NCBI RefSeq assembly: GCF_002699205.1
Contig: NZ_PABT01000014.1
Span: forward strand, 310,001-374,000
Length of the DNA: 64,000 nucleotides
DNA from: Allomuricauda sp.
GTDB taxonomy: Bacteria > Bacteroidota > Bacteroidia > Flavobacteriales > Flavobacteriaceae
Direction of reading: 5' to 3'
The notes beneath the pieces were generated by a model. The model searched no databases. It was not told where the DNA came from and saw only the letters and a list, made by a program, of their open reading frames with translations. This document shows, in pieces, positions 26,680-35,134 of the stretch. The position numbers were made by a program, and so were the translations under genes. Within the stretch, counting starts at the first letter, position 1. The number at the start of each line of letters is the position of its first letter.

Positions 26680-27030
26680 ATGAAAAAAGCAGTATTATTT
26701 TTGGCGGTGATGTTTGCGTTTAGTGTGTCAGCTCAAGATACAAAACCGACTTTTGAAAAAATGGGAAAAATGGTGAAGGCCACTTATTTTCACGACAATG
26801 GTGAAATTGCCCAAACTGGTTATATGTTGAACGGAAAATTGCACGGCGATTGGGTGATGTTCAATGTAGAAGGAAAAAAAATTGCTACTGGACAATATTT
26901 GAACGGAGAAAAAACCGGTAAATGGTTTTTTTGGAAGAATGACGAATTGAGCGAAGTCGACTTTTCGGACAATCGTATTGTACATGTAAAAAAATGGAAC
27001 CATGGCGATGCAGTCACGGTCAACCGTTAG
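26680..27030 (+). CDS. Secreted MORN-variant (YwqK-like) repeat protein
   Basis: 116 residues from the ATG at 26680, which gives a clean signal peptide (MKKAVLFLAVMFAFSVSAQ). A start 48 bases upstream would overlap the promoter box. The mature part repeats a short beta unit: YFHDNGEIAQTGYMLNGKLHGDWVMFN, then GKKIATGQYLNGEKTGKWFFW. These are MORN-variant repeats of the YwqK type. Database entries sometimes call such proteins antitoxins, which nothing here supports: no toxin partner is adjacent. It is followed by a strong terminator. Confidence 0.8.
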   Translation: MKKAVLFLAVMFAFSVSAQDTKPTFEKMGKMVKATYFHDNGEIAQTGYMLNGKLHGDWVMFNVEGKKIATGQYLNGEKTGKWFFWKNDELSEVDFSDNRIVHVKKWNHGDAVTVNR

Positions 27031-27049
27031 ATTAATCAGTGTTTTAAAA

Positions 27050-27085
27050 AAAAAAGCCCCGCATCAATTAATGCGGGGCTTTTTT
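27050..27085. terminator. Bidirectional terminator between MORN gene and RND operon
   Basis: A ten-pair stem AGCCCCGCAT (27055-27064), loop CAATTA and ATGCGGGGCT (27071-27080), flanked by A and T runs on both sides. It ends both the rightward MORN gene and the leftward efflux operon. Confidence 0.92.
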
Positions 27086-27101
27086 TTGGCTCGATATCCT
27101 G

Positions 27102-30100
27102 CTATACCGTAGCGGGTTCTATTTGTTCCCGTTTTTGCCCTTGCTGTTTTAATTTTCTTTTTCTGATTCTAAGCTTTAGTCTATATACCATAGTGAACAA
27201 AATGGGAACAACCACCAATGTCAAAAAAGTGGCCACGATCAAACCGTAGATTACGGTCCACGCCAAGGGCCCCCAGAAGACTACGTTGTCACCTCCAAAA
27301 TAGATATTGGGATCAAAGTCGCTCATCAAGGTGAAAAAGTTGATATTGAAACCGGTTGCCAAAGGAATCAGTCCTAAAATAGTGGTGATCGCAGTTAGAA
27401 GTACCGGGCGTAATCTGGCCTTTCCTCCTTTTACCACTGCTTCCATAAAATCGTCCGGTTCCAAAAGCTCATCCTCTTCCAAATCAAGGCTTACTTTCTT
27501 CCTATCGATCAAAAGTTGTGTATAATCCAATAGCACCACACCATTGTTGACCACGATTCCTGCCAGGGAAATGATTCCCATCATGGTCATCATGATCACA
27601 AAGGCACTGCCTGTGGCAACAATTCCACCAAAAACCCCGATCAAACTCAAGAAAATGGCGAGCATTATAATTCCAGGTTTGCTTATGGAATTGAATTGGA
27701 ATATCAGAATAAAAAAGATAAGTCCCAATCCTGTAAAGAAAGCTCCCATCAAAAACTGGAATTGTTCATTTTGCTCCTCAATCTGTCCAGTATAATCAAT
27801 TTTGATGTTGTCCGGAAGGTTTTCAAAGTCGTTCATCTCTTCCTGGATCTTTCCGACAATGGCCCCGGCATCCGTATAGCCTGATGCCAAAGCAGAATAA
27901 ACGGTTACCACACGTTTTACATCGCGGTGCTTTATGGCACTAAAACCGGTACTGTTTGTTTGTTTGGTAACGGCGGATATCGGAACTTCCTTAATCTGAC
28001 CACTGGAAGGATCCCTAAACGTAATGCGTTGGTTGAACAGTGCGCTCGTATTGTATCGATCCTTTTCATTGAACCTTACATAAATATCATAATCCTCACC
28101 ACCTTCTTTGTAAATGCCGGCTTTGGAACCAAATATGGAACTGCGCAACTGTTGACCTACTTGACCTGTAGCTACCCCGAGCTCACCAGCTTTTTTACGG
28201 TCCACTTGTACCAACAGCGATGGTTTGGATTTGTTCACATCTATCTTAAGCTCATCGATTCCTGGGATATTTCGCGAATTGATAAAGTTCCGCATCCTTT
28301 CAGCGGTTGCAATCAACTCGGTATAGTCCTCGCCTTCCAACTCTATGTTGATGGGGTAACCTACAGGAGGCCCAATCGCGTCTTTTTCTACAGAAATGGC
28401 CACACCAGGGTACACATCTTTTAGTGCTGTTTGAACTTTTTTCAAAAGTTCTTCACTGTCCGCACCCTCTCGAAACTTAAACTCTCGAAGCGTAGCGGTA
28501 ATTTTACCCCTGTTGGGCATTTCAGCACTTGAACCACCGTCCGTTTGGGGATTACCGGCTCCTTCACCTACCTGGGATACGGCACTCTCCGTCATAAAGT
28601 TATAATCCCCGTGCATATAGGCATCGGCATTGATGATATCGTAGACCCTGTTCTCTATATCCTTGGTGATTTCGTTGGTTTTTTCAATATCGGTCCCTTC
28701 TGGATATTCGATATAGACAATGATCTGGTTGGGCTTGTTGTCGGGAAAAAATTCCACTTTGGTCCTTTGGCTCCCTACTGAGGCACCAAATCCAACAAAG
28801 GCAATCAGTAATAGAACAAAAGTGGCTATAGCAATGAAAACAGGTTTTCGTCCGGCCAAAGCAAACCGTAATGTCTTTTCGTACATTCTTTCCCAAGTGG
28901 GCAATATCCTGTTTTGGAAAGTATTTGCCCAGTTTCTAAGGAACAGGCGATAGATCCACAATAGGATGGCCGTAACCACCATTAAGGTTCCCAAAGCCCT
29001 ATATTCGCCACCAAAAATGATGATGAGGATACCAATTGCTGAAATAATGGAAGTGATGCGAATAATCTGTTTTAAAGGCATTTCTTTGTCCTCGGTGGTC
29101 ATGTATCGCGATACCAAAACCGAGTTGAAGAAAATGGCCACAAATAGCGAGGAACCCAAAACAACGGAAAGGGTTATGGGGAAATACTTCATGAACTGCC
29201 CCATGATACCGGGCCATAGGCCAAGTGGCACAAAAGCGGCCACTGTGGTAAGTGTGGATATGATAATCGGGAACGCTATTTCACCAATACCTTTTTTGGC
29301 AGCTTCGATTCGAGGCATTCCCTCCTCATCCATAAGTCGGTAAATGTTCTCTACGACCACAATACCATTGTCCACCAACATTCCCAGTCCCATGATGAGT
29401 CCAAAAAGGATCATGGTGTTCATGGTGTACCCCATGGCATTCAAGATCATAAGTGACATAAACATGGACATTGGAATTGCAAAACCAACGAACAGCGCAT
29501 TTTTGAATCCTAAAAAGAACATGAGCACCGTTACCACCAATATGATACCGAAGATGATATTGTTCACCAAATCGTCCACTTGGCCAATGGTCTTGGAAGA
29601 TTGGTCATTGGCAATGGTGACTTTAAGGTCTTGCGGGAACTCGTTTTCGATGGCGTCATTCACAATTACCTTGATCTGGTCTACCGCCGCCACCATATTT
29701 TTTCCCGAACGTTTTTTGACGTCCAGCATCACTACCGGCTCTCCAAATTCACGGGCGTAGGTGGTTCTGTCCTCTTCCTTAAAAGATACCTCGGCGACAT
29801 CCTTAAGATAAATTGACTTGCCATTTTCCGATTTTACCACAAAGTTTTCAAGATCTTTGGGCTGGTCTATCTCCCCAACAATCCTGATGGTTCTACGTTG
29901 CCCGCTTGCAATAAGGTTTCCGGCAGAGGTTGTCAAGTTTTCGTTATTGATACTATTGATAATATCGTTAAAACTGACTTTTGCCGCCATCATCTTGTAA
30001 ATATCCACAGCGACCTCTACTTCCTTTTCTTGGGCACCCCTTATATCCACTTGTTTGATTTCTGAAAGCCCCTCTATTTCATCTTCGAGATATTCGCCAT

Positions 30101-30614
30101 ACTCTTTGAGTTTTTCGATGGGATAATCTCCGGATATATTGATGTTGAGTATGGGCATTTCTTCGGAAATGCTCAAATCAAAAACGTTGGGTTCGACCTT
30201 TGCACCGTTAAAGGTGGGCCAGTCTTCACTTGCAGTTTTGGAATCTACTTCGTCCTTTACTTTTTGCAAGGCCGCCTCAACGGATATGTTCTCATCGAAT
30301 TCAACAATGATCATGGAATAATCTTCCTGCGATGTGGAAGTAATCTCCACCAAGTTGCTCACGGTCTTGAGTTCGTCTTCCAAAGGGTCGGTGATCAACT
30401 TTTCTATATCCTCCGCCGTATTGCCGGGGTAAATGGAACTTATATAGATTTTGGTTTCCTTTACTTCAGGGAAGCTTTCCCTGGGCATACTGAAATAGGC
30501 CATGCCACCAAGGATAAGTATTACCAAGATCAATACGTACATGGTGGTCTGGTTATCGATGGCCCATGAGGACAGCCCAAACTCCTTGTCTACACTTTTC
30601 TTTTGTTTGCTCAT
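27102..30614 (-). CDS. RND efflux permease (HAE1-like, extended)
   Basis: 1170 residues, an inner-membrane proton-driven pump. The N-terminal segment (STWAIDNQTTMYVLILVILILGG region) and TM4 motif GLGMLVDNGIVVVEN with its proton-relay Asp are clear; the matching late segment AGIVVNNGVVLLDYTQ is present. Two large porter domains separate the membrane halves. It is about 120 residues longer than AcrB; part of this is an extra hydrophobic stretch near residues 515-555 that would add two membrane segments. It is the last gene of a four-gene operon with TetR, TolC and adaptor genes, so multidrug or small-molecule export is likely. Confidence 0.93.
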   Translation of the reverse strand: MSKQKKSVDKEFGLSSWAIDNQTTMYVLILVILILGGMAYFSMPRESFPEVKETKIYISSIYPGNTAEDIEKLITDPLEDELKTVSNLVEITSTSQEDYSMIIVEFDENISVEAALQKVKDEVDSKTASEDWPTFNGAKVEPNVFDLSISEEMPILNINISGDYPIEKLKEYGEYLEDEIEGLSEIKQVDIRGAQEKEVEVAVDIYKMMAAKVSFNDIINSINNENLTTSAGNLIASGQRRTIRIVGEIDQPKDLENFVVKSENGKSIYLKDVAEVSFKEEDRTTYAREFGEPVVMLDVKKRSGKNMVAAVDQIKVIVNDAIENEFPQDLKVTIANDQSSKTIGQVDDLVNNIIFGIILVVTVLMFFLGFKNALFVGFAIPMSMFMSLMILNAMGYTMNTMILFGLIMGLGMLVDNGIVVVENIYRLMDEEGMPRIEAAKKGIGEIAFPIIISTLTTVAAFVPLGLWPGIMGQFMKYFPITLSVVLGSSLFVAIFFNSVLVSRYMTTEDKEMPLKQIIRITSIISAIGILIIIFGGEYRALGTLMVVTAILLWIYRLFLRNWANTFQNRILPTWERMYEKTLRFALAGRKPVFIAIATFVLLLIAFVGFGASVGSQRTKVEFFPDNKPNQIIVYIEYPEGTDIEKTNEITKDIENRVYDIINADAYMHGDYNFMTESAVSQVGEGAGNPQTDGGSSAEMPNRGKITATLREFKFREGADSEELLKKVQTALKDVYPGVAISVEKDAIGPPVGYPINIELEGEDYTELIATAERMRNFINSRNIPGIDELKIDVNKSKPSLLVQVDRKKAGELGVATGQVGQQLRSSIFGSKAGIYKEGGEDYDIYVRFNEKDRYNTSALFNQRITFRDPSSGQIKEVPISAVTKQTNSTGFSAIKHRDVKRVVTVYSALASGYTDAGAIVGKIQEEMNDFENLPDNIKIDYTGQIEEQNEQFQFLMGAFFTGLGLIFFILIFQFNSISKPGIIMLAIFLSLIGVFGGIVATGSAFVIMMTMMGIISLAGIVVNNGVVLLDYTQLLIDRKKVSLDLEEDELLEPDDFMEAVVKGGKARLRPVLLTAITTILGLIPLATGFNINFFTLMSDFDPNIYFGGDNVVFWGPLAWTVIYGLIVATFLTLVVVPILFTMVYRLKLRIRKRKLKQQGQKREQIEPATV

Positions 30615-30636
30615 AACTTGTGTTTGCTTTGGCTGT

Positions 30637-31809
30637 CTAGCTATTTTTTATCTTCACTTTTTGTCCTTCTTTCACGCTTCTTGCCCCTTCATCTATAACG
30701 GCGTCACCATCATTGATGCCTGAAAGTACTTCAACAAAATCCCCTTGTGTTTTTCCAGTTTTTATGACCACTTTCTTGGCCACTGGGTCATTTTTGATGG
30801 AATCTGCATCAACCAAAAACACATACTGCTCCCCATTTGCATTTTCAGATAGAATACTTTGTGGAATCAGAATGGCATTGTCATTGGAGTAATCATTGAT
30901 CATTACACGGGCGGTAAGATTGGGTTTTATCTTGCCGTCGAGGCTCGGTACCGGGATCTCTGCTGTGAAGGATCTGTTACTGGGGTTGATGAAATTACCG
31001 GTCTGTCTGATTTTGGTGGCGACACTATCGCCCAATACCGGGAAGTATACTTTAACATCTTTGCCAGGTGTTACATTGGGAAGGTGGCTTTCCGGCACTT
31101 CCACTTCAATATACATATTGGACAGGTTGACGATTCGGAATATCTCTGAACCCGGACCTGGGCTCACAACGGTACCTTCATCTTTGATCACATCGTCGAT
31201 AACTCCGGTAAATGGAGCTCGAATGCTCGATTTGGCCACTTGGCTTTCCATTTGTTTTACGGCGTTTTGCTGTGCTTCGTAATTGGTCTTGGCTTGTAGG
31301 TATTGTATTTCGGAACCAATATTTTGTTCCCAAAGCCTTTTTTGACGTTCAAAAGTGGTCTTGCTCAATTCCGCTTGTGTCTTGAGTTGAGCCAACTGAC
31401 TGGATAGTCCCCCATCATCAATGGTGGCCAATAATTGGCCTTTGGATACTTTTTGGCCTTCTTTGACATACACTTTGTTAAGGGTGCCGGACATCTCCGG
31501 GTAGATCAGTACATTTTGCTTGGTCATTACATCTCCTTGGAGTTCCAAATAGTGATCGAACTTTTGGAGCTTGGCCTTTATGGTGGTCACTAATGGCAAT
31601 TTGGCCGAATCGTCCAATAGGGCAATGGCGGAATCCAAGGATTTTAGCTGGAGTTCCAAGGCTTTCTTTTCGGCGGAAATCTCCACATGCTTTGCTCTCA
31701 TGGCCTCTATATCCTTGCTGGTGATCACTTTTTCCAAGGATTTGCTGCTACTGCCCCCACATGAAGCCAGAACTATTGCCGTTAGTGTTATATATATTGT
31801 TTTTTTCAT
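30637..31809 (-). CDS. RND periplasmic adaptor lipoprotein
   Basis: 390 residues. A lipoprotein signal (MKKTIYITLTAIVLASCGG) leads into a coiled-coil stretch at about residues 30-65, an unusual early coil, and then the lipoyl-like half-motif GTLNKVYVKEGQKVSKGQLLATID. A second coil (residues 135-190) and the beta-barrel part IRAPFTGVIDDVIKDEGTVV follow. It bridges the pump and the TolC channel. It lies 22 bases upstream of the pump gene and 22 bases downstream of the TolC gene. Confidence 0.93.
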   Translation of the reverse strand: MKKTIYITLTAIVLASCGGSSSKSLEKVITSKDIEAMRAKHVEISAEKKALELQLKSLDSAIALLDDSAKLPLVTTIKAKLQKFDHYLELQGDVMTKQNVLIYPEMSGTLNKVYVKEGQKVSKGQLLATIDDGGLSSQLAQLKTQAELSKTTFERQKRLWEQNIGSEIQYLQAKTNYEAQQNAVKQMESQVAKSSIRAPFTGVIDDVIKDEGTVVSPGPGSEIFRIVNLSNMYIEVEVPESHLPNVTPGKDVKVYFPVLGDSVATKIRQTGNFINPSNRSFTAEIPVPSLDGKIKPNLTARVMINDYSNDNAILIPQSILSENANGEQYVFLVDADSIKNDPVAKKVVIKTGKTQGDFVEVLSGINDGDAVIDEGARSVKEGQKVKIKNS

Positions 31810-31831
31810 GATGGAATGGTTTTCTCTTTAA

Positions 31832-33166
31832 TTATTGATTCAAAATGTTTTCGAGTGCGATTTTCTTATTGATTACATCGACCATGGACTGTAAATACTC
31901 CTGTTGACTTGTGTATAATTGGGTCTGTGCCTGTCTCAATTCAAAACTGGTGGCCAACCCTTCGGAATATTTGATTTGATTTTTTTTCTCGATGCGTTCT
32001 GCCAAGGCCAGATTGTCTTTGGCCGTTCCGTATTGTTCAATGGCCAGAATATAATCGCTTTTTGCACTTTCCAATTGAAGGCGGATCTGTGCCTGTACCT
32101 CTGTAAACTGGGTCTTGGCCTTTTCCAGGGCGATTTTGGCTCTCTGTGTGGTGGCACTTCTTCCCAAAGAACTAAAAATGGGGATGTTGAGGTCTATTCC
32201 TAAAATTGAGGAGCCGTACCATTGCTGGCCACTGTTCAAGAAATTGAAACTGTCGCTATAGGAATTGCCCCCATAGTTAATAAAAGCATTGAGGGTTGGA
32301 AGGGCATAACTTTTGGCCAATTTCAGTTCCAGCGCACGCTGTTCGTTCAAGTTGACGGCAAGTTTGTAGTCCACATTGTTTTCAATATTGAATGTCATAT
32401 TATCGATCAGGCCCAAATCGATTTGTCGTTGGGTAAGGTCATCCAGGTTTTCTGTAAGTACCGTTGGTGTTTCTATGGGAAGGCCCAAGACCAGGTTTAG
32501 CATCTGTAGGGTGATTTTCTCCATCCTACGTGCATTTTTGAGTTGGTTGTCCACCGTGGAAAGTGTAATCTGCAACTGGTCCACGCTTTCTTCATCACCA
32601 AGACCATTCTCGTAGATTCGTTTTGTTTCATAGAGGTTTTCTTCCAAAGTGGCCTTGTTCTTTTCCGAAATAAGTACACTTTCCCGGGCCAAAAGAACAT
32701 TTCCATAGGCCTCTACCACTGATTTTCGAACCTCCAATTCGGTTTTCTCCTTGTTGTTCTGGCTATATTCCAAAAAAGTCTTGGCTGCCTGGACACCCAC
32801 AATGTACGATCCATCAAAAATCTTTTGGGTCAATGTTGCGGAGGCGGACATGGATTGTGGCTGACTGAAAACTACTGCTTCATACGTGCCAGGTTCTCCA
32901 CCAAAAAACTCTGCTGGAATCTGTGACACAGGTTGTTTTAACTGGTTTTGGTAACTTACCGCCCCATTGATCTGGGGAAGTCCCGTGGCAATGGTTTCCC
33001 ATTTTTGCTTTTGGGCGTCCAATATATCCCTTTGGGAGTTTTGGGCACTGTAGTTGTACTTTAGCGCATGGGCGATCGCTTCTTCCAGGTTAAAGCTGGG
33101 TATGGTGTCTTGACCAGAAGCCAACCATGGTAGAATCAGTACAAAAGTGATTATTAATCTTCGCAT
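31832..33166 (-). CDS. TolC family outer membrane efflux protein
   Basis: 444 residues. A signal peptide (MRRLIITFVLILPWLASGQ) is followed by the two repeated helical hairpin units of the family: FNLEEAIAHALKYNYSAQNSQ near residue 24 and LNLNEQRALELKLAKSYALPTLNAF in the second half. Such proteins trimerise into a channel across the outer membrane. The gene starts one base after the TetR stop, so regulator and channel share one transcript. The C-terminus ends VINKKIALENILNQ. Confidence 0.93.
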   Translation of the reverse strand: MRRLIITFVLILPWLASGQDTIPSFNLEEAIAHALKYNYSAQNSQRDILDAQKQKWETIATGLPQINGAVSYQNQLKQPVSQIPAEFFGGEPGTYEAVVFSQPQSMSASATLTQKIFDGSYIVGVQAAKTFLEYSQNNKEKTELEVRKSVVEAYGNVLLARESVLISEKNKATLEENLYETKRIYENGLGDEESVDQLQITLSTVDNQLKNARRMEKITLQMLNLVLGLPIETPTVLTENLDDLTQRQIDLGLIDNMTFNIENNVDYKLAVNLNEQRALELKLAKSYALPTLNAFINYGGNSYSDSFNFLNSGQQWYGSSILGIDLNIPIFSSLGRSATTQRAKIALEKAKTQFTEVQAQIRLQLESAKSDYILAIEQYGTAKDNLALAERIEKKNQIKYSEGLATSFELRQAQTQLYTSQQEYLQSMVDVINKKIALENILNQ

Positions 33167-33772
33167 TTATTCTTGATTTGAATTGATGATTGAATTGAGT
33201 ATTTTTCTTCCTTTAGGTGTAACAATGCCTCTTAGGTGATATTCCAGATAAAAATCCAGTAGTTCCGATTTCTTGAAAATTTCCGAAGGAAACATATTAT
33301 TGTCCTTGATACTGGTAATTCCGGTGAAGTAGATCCTGGAAACAAATTCCACATTCAGGTTGTCCCGATAGATTCCCATATCCATTCCCCTTTTTACATT
33401 TTTGGCTACACAGCGATGTGTGCACCCAAATTGTACTTCCATCAGGGAGGTGTAAATTTTTGGGTAGTATTTTTGTAACTGGTACAGTGGTGACGACCTT
33501 TCACTCTTTAAATGGGTTAGTATAAATTTTTTGATCTCGTATAGTTCTTCGATTGGGTTTTTTTGTAAAGCAACAATGTTATCAATGCCACAGGTAATAA
33601 GATTTGACATTGTTGCCGTTGTTTGCTGCACCAAATCTGTTTTGTTCTTAAAATGTGAGTAAATCGTTTTTTTTGATATACCCATTTCATGGGCCAAATC
33701 ATCCATGGTAACACTCTTAAAACCAAGGTTTAAGAACATTTCTGTCGCTTTGTCTATAATCTTTTCCCTCAT
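33167..33772 (-). CDS. TetR/AcrR family repressor of the efflux operon
   Basis: 201 residues from the ATG at 33772, giving MREKIIDKATEMFLNLGFKSVTMDDLA. A longer reading to 33811 would include the promoter, so it is rejected. The helix-turn-helix is MGISKKTIYSHFKNKTDL at residues 34-51, typical of TetR. The remaining 150 helical residues would bind an inducer. It is the first gene of its own operon and sits directly under a promoter and an inverted repeat, so it likely represses itself and the pump. Confidence 0.9.
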   Translation of the reverse strand: MREKIIDKATEMFLNLGFKSVTMDDLAHEMGISKKTIYSHFKNKTDLVQQTTATMSNLITCGIDNIVALQKNPIEELYEIKKFILTHLKSERSSPLYQLQKYYPKIYTSLMEVQFGCTHRCVAKNVKRGMDMGIYRDNLNVEFVSRIYFTGITSIKDNNMFPSEIFKKSELLDFYLEYHLRGIVTPKGRKILNSIINSNQE

Positions 33773-33781
33773 AATGATCGG

Positions 33782-33812
33782 CAAATGTAGACAAGGAAAC
33801 TTTAAAAACAAA
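33782..33812 (-). promoter_or_regulatory. Promoter of the TetR-TolC-RND operon
   Basis: On the minus strand TTTG (33809-33812), a 19-base spacer and TACATTTG (33782-33789) make a near-perfect Bacteroidota sigma-factor promoter. The predicted start of RNA is about 6 bases before the TetR ATG. Confidence 0.8.
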
Positions 33813-33822
33813 AAAAGTTTCC
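33795..33822. promoter_or_regulatory. Candidate TetR operator
   Basis: Perfect 9-base arms GGAAACTTT (33795-33803) and AAAGTTTCC (33814-33822) with a 10-base spacer. The -33 box lies in the spacer and the -33/-7 gap covers one arm, so a bound repressor would block RNA polymerase. Confidence 0.65.
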
Positions 33823-33989
33823 ATGGTTTTACAATTATTTAACGAGGGGTTAATTTTATTGTTTAATCTGGTTCCACTGTATTGGCGAACGATGGTCCAA
33901 TTTGGGAGTCTTTGTTGGATTGATCAGTACCCATAGTTCCCAATCGCCAAAAAAATGGACTGAACCTGAGTAAATATTTCTTTCTTCGG

Positions 33990-34421
33990 TTATTCTTCTT
34001 TTGATTTATCATGATATTCATTTTTGATTTTCTCCACATAGGTTTTAAAGGCCTGCTCACCTTCTTCTTTCCAAAACTGATCGTAGTGTTTCCATTCATC
34101 AAAATCCCTTCTCCACGACGAACACTTACACGACGATTTAATCTTCTTTTTGTGACTGGAGCCCCTCTTGTTTTTTCCACCTCCACCAAATCCAAACAAT
34201 AACTTAGCTAGGACAAAAAGACCCAGTGCTTGCCAATAGGTAACGGTCCCTACACCGAAGAGGTCGGGCATGAGCCAGTTCCACAGATACATCAATAAAT
34301 AATTGGCCAAGAGGAATAGTACACCGCCCAATATGATCATGGCGGTGACCTTCACTGTTTTTTTTACGTATTTCTTCATTTTTTTTTCTGTTTGCCTTTC
34401 AAACTCTTTTTTATGTTTCAT
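33990..34421 (-). CDS. Membrane protein encoded with the ECF sigma factor
   Basis: 143 residues. A lysine-rich start is followed by two hydrophobic segments (about residues 25-49 and 62-78), a GFGGGGKNKRG linker and a charged C-terminal region with WRRDFDEWKHYDQFWKEEGEQAFKTYV. It overlaps the 3' end of the sigma-factor gene by 11 bases. Its place and two membrane segments suggest a partner, perhaps an anti-sigma factor, but no zinc-binding anti-sigma motif (HxxxCxxC) is visible, so the role is unproven. Confidence 0.7.
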   Translation of the reverse strand: MKHKKEFERQTEKKMKKYVKKTVKVTAMIILGGVLFLLANYLLMYLWNWLMPDLFGVGTVTYWQALGLFVLAKLLFGFGGGGKNKRGSSHKKKIKSSCKCSSWRRDFDEWKHYDQFWKEEGEQAFKTYVEKIKNEYHDKSKEE

Positions 34422-34959
34422 AACTCAGTACTTTTATATTCTCTAATTTTTTGGATAGCTCCGACATGGCACGGTGCCTTCTGGACATCAGTGTGCCTAT
34501 CGGTATTCCGGTTCTTTCTGCTATTTGTTTGTAATTATACCCTTCAAAATCTACAGCGATAATGATGTCCCTGTACACGGGTTTTAAATCTTGTACAGCT
34601 TTTTTTAGTGCTTTTTCCAGTTCTGGCGAATACCTATTGTCCGCATCTCCATAAAATACTTCTGCAAAATCTTGCCATTTACGGTCAATATCTTCACTTG
34701 GATATTTTCGTTCCTTTCGTCCCCGCATAATGTCGATGATTCTGTTCCGTATGGCACTATAGACAAAACCTCCGATATTGTTAATGGGCAGAATGTCATC
34801 GGCCTTCGAAAACACCCGTAATGCCACATCTTGTACAATATCCTCCGCATCGCGTTCCGATGTGTCCCGGATTTTGGACTGCACATATGACCTCAATGAA
34901 TGGTACTCTTCATTGAAAAATGTGGTTAGGTTATTTCTATTCTCGGTTTTGACGGCCAT
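34411..34959 (-). CDS. ECF-type RNA polymerase sigma factor
   Basis: 182 residues. Region 2 is seen in EDIVQDVALRVF near residue 39 and in GGFVYSAIRNRIIDIMRGRKERKYP; region 4 in YKQIAERTGIPIGTLMSRRHRAMSEL near residue 143, a clear helix-turn-helix. The linker holds a run of charged residues. It belongs to the sigma-70 ECF group, which usually works with a membrane regulator; the gene that overlaps its 3' end codes for a small membrane protein. The target genes are not visible. Confidence 0.92.
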   Translation of the reverse strand: MAVKTENRNNLTTFFNEEYHSLRSYVQSKIRDTSERDAEDIVQDVALRVFSKADDILPINNIGGFVYSAIRNRIIDIMRGRKERKYPSEDIDRKWQDFAEVFYGDADNRYSPELEKALKKAVQDLKPVYRDIIIAVDFEGYNYKQIAERTGIPIGTLMSRRHRAMSELSKKLENIKVLSYET

Positions 34960-35121
34960 TCAAAAAAGGACTAATTACTTTCTGTAGTTGTATAGACGAA
35001 GCTTTTTATATCTATTGCACTTTTAAGACAATTTTTTTTTCTAGATTGGTTTTTATGCTGATGAATACTTTTGTTTTTATGGGGATTTATCAGTTTCTAA
35101 GATTTTTTGGTTTTTTGCACG

Positions 35122-35129
35122 TATTTTTG
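35122..35129 (+). promoter_or_regulatory. Candidate -7 box of the polyprenyl synthase gene
   Basis: TATTTTTG fits TAnnTTTG and ends 5 bases before the ATG at 35135. The RNA would then begin within about 2 bases of the start codon, giving an almost leaderless message. A -33 box is not clear. Confidence 0.45.
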
Positions 35130-35134
35130 GCTCC

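Noticed and set aside
26680..27030. Antitoxin function suggested by the YwqK-like label
   Set aside because: No toxin-like gene is adjacent, the protein has a signal peptide, and the neighbours are aspS and an efflux operon.
33863..34012. A 49-codon minus-strand frame starting near the 3' end of the sigma-factor partner (start MINQKKNNRRKKYLL)
   Set aside because: It is part of a longer frame that is the shadow of the partner gene, and neither a family nor a promoter supports it. It could still be a small basic protein; I give it low weight.
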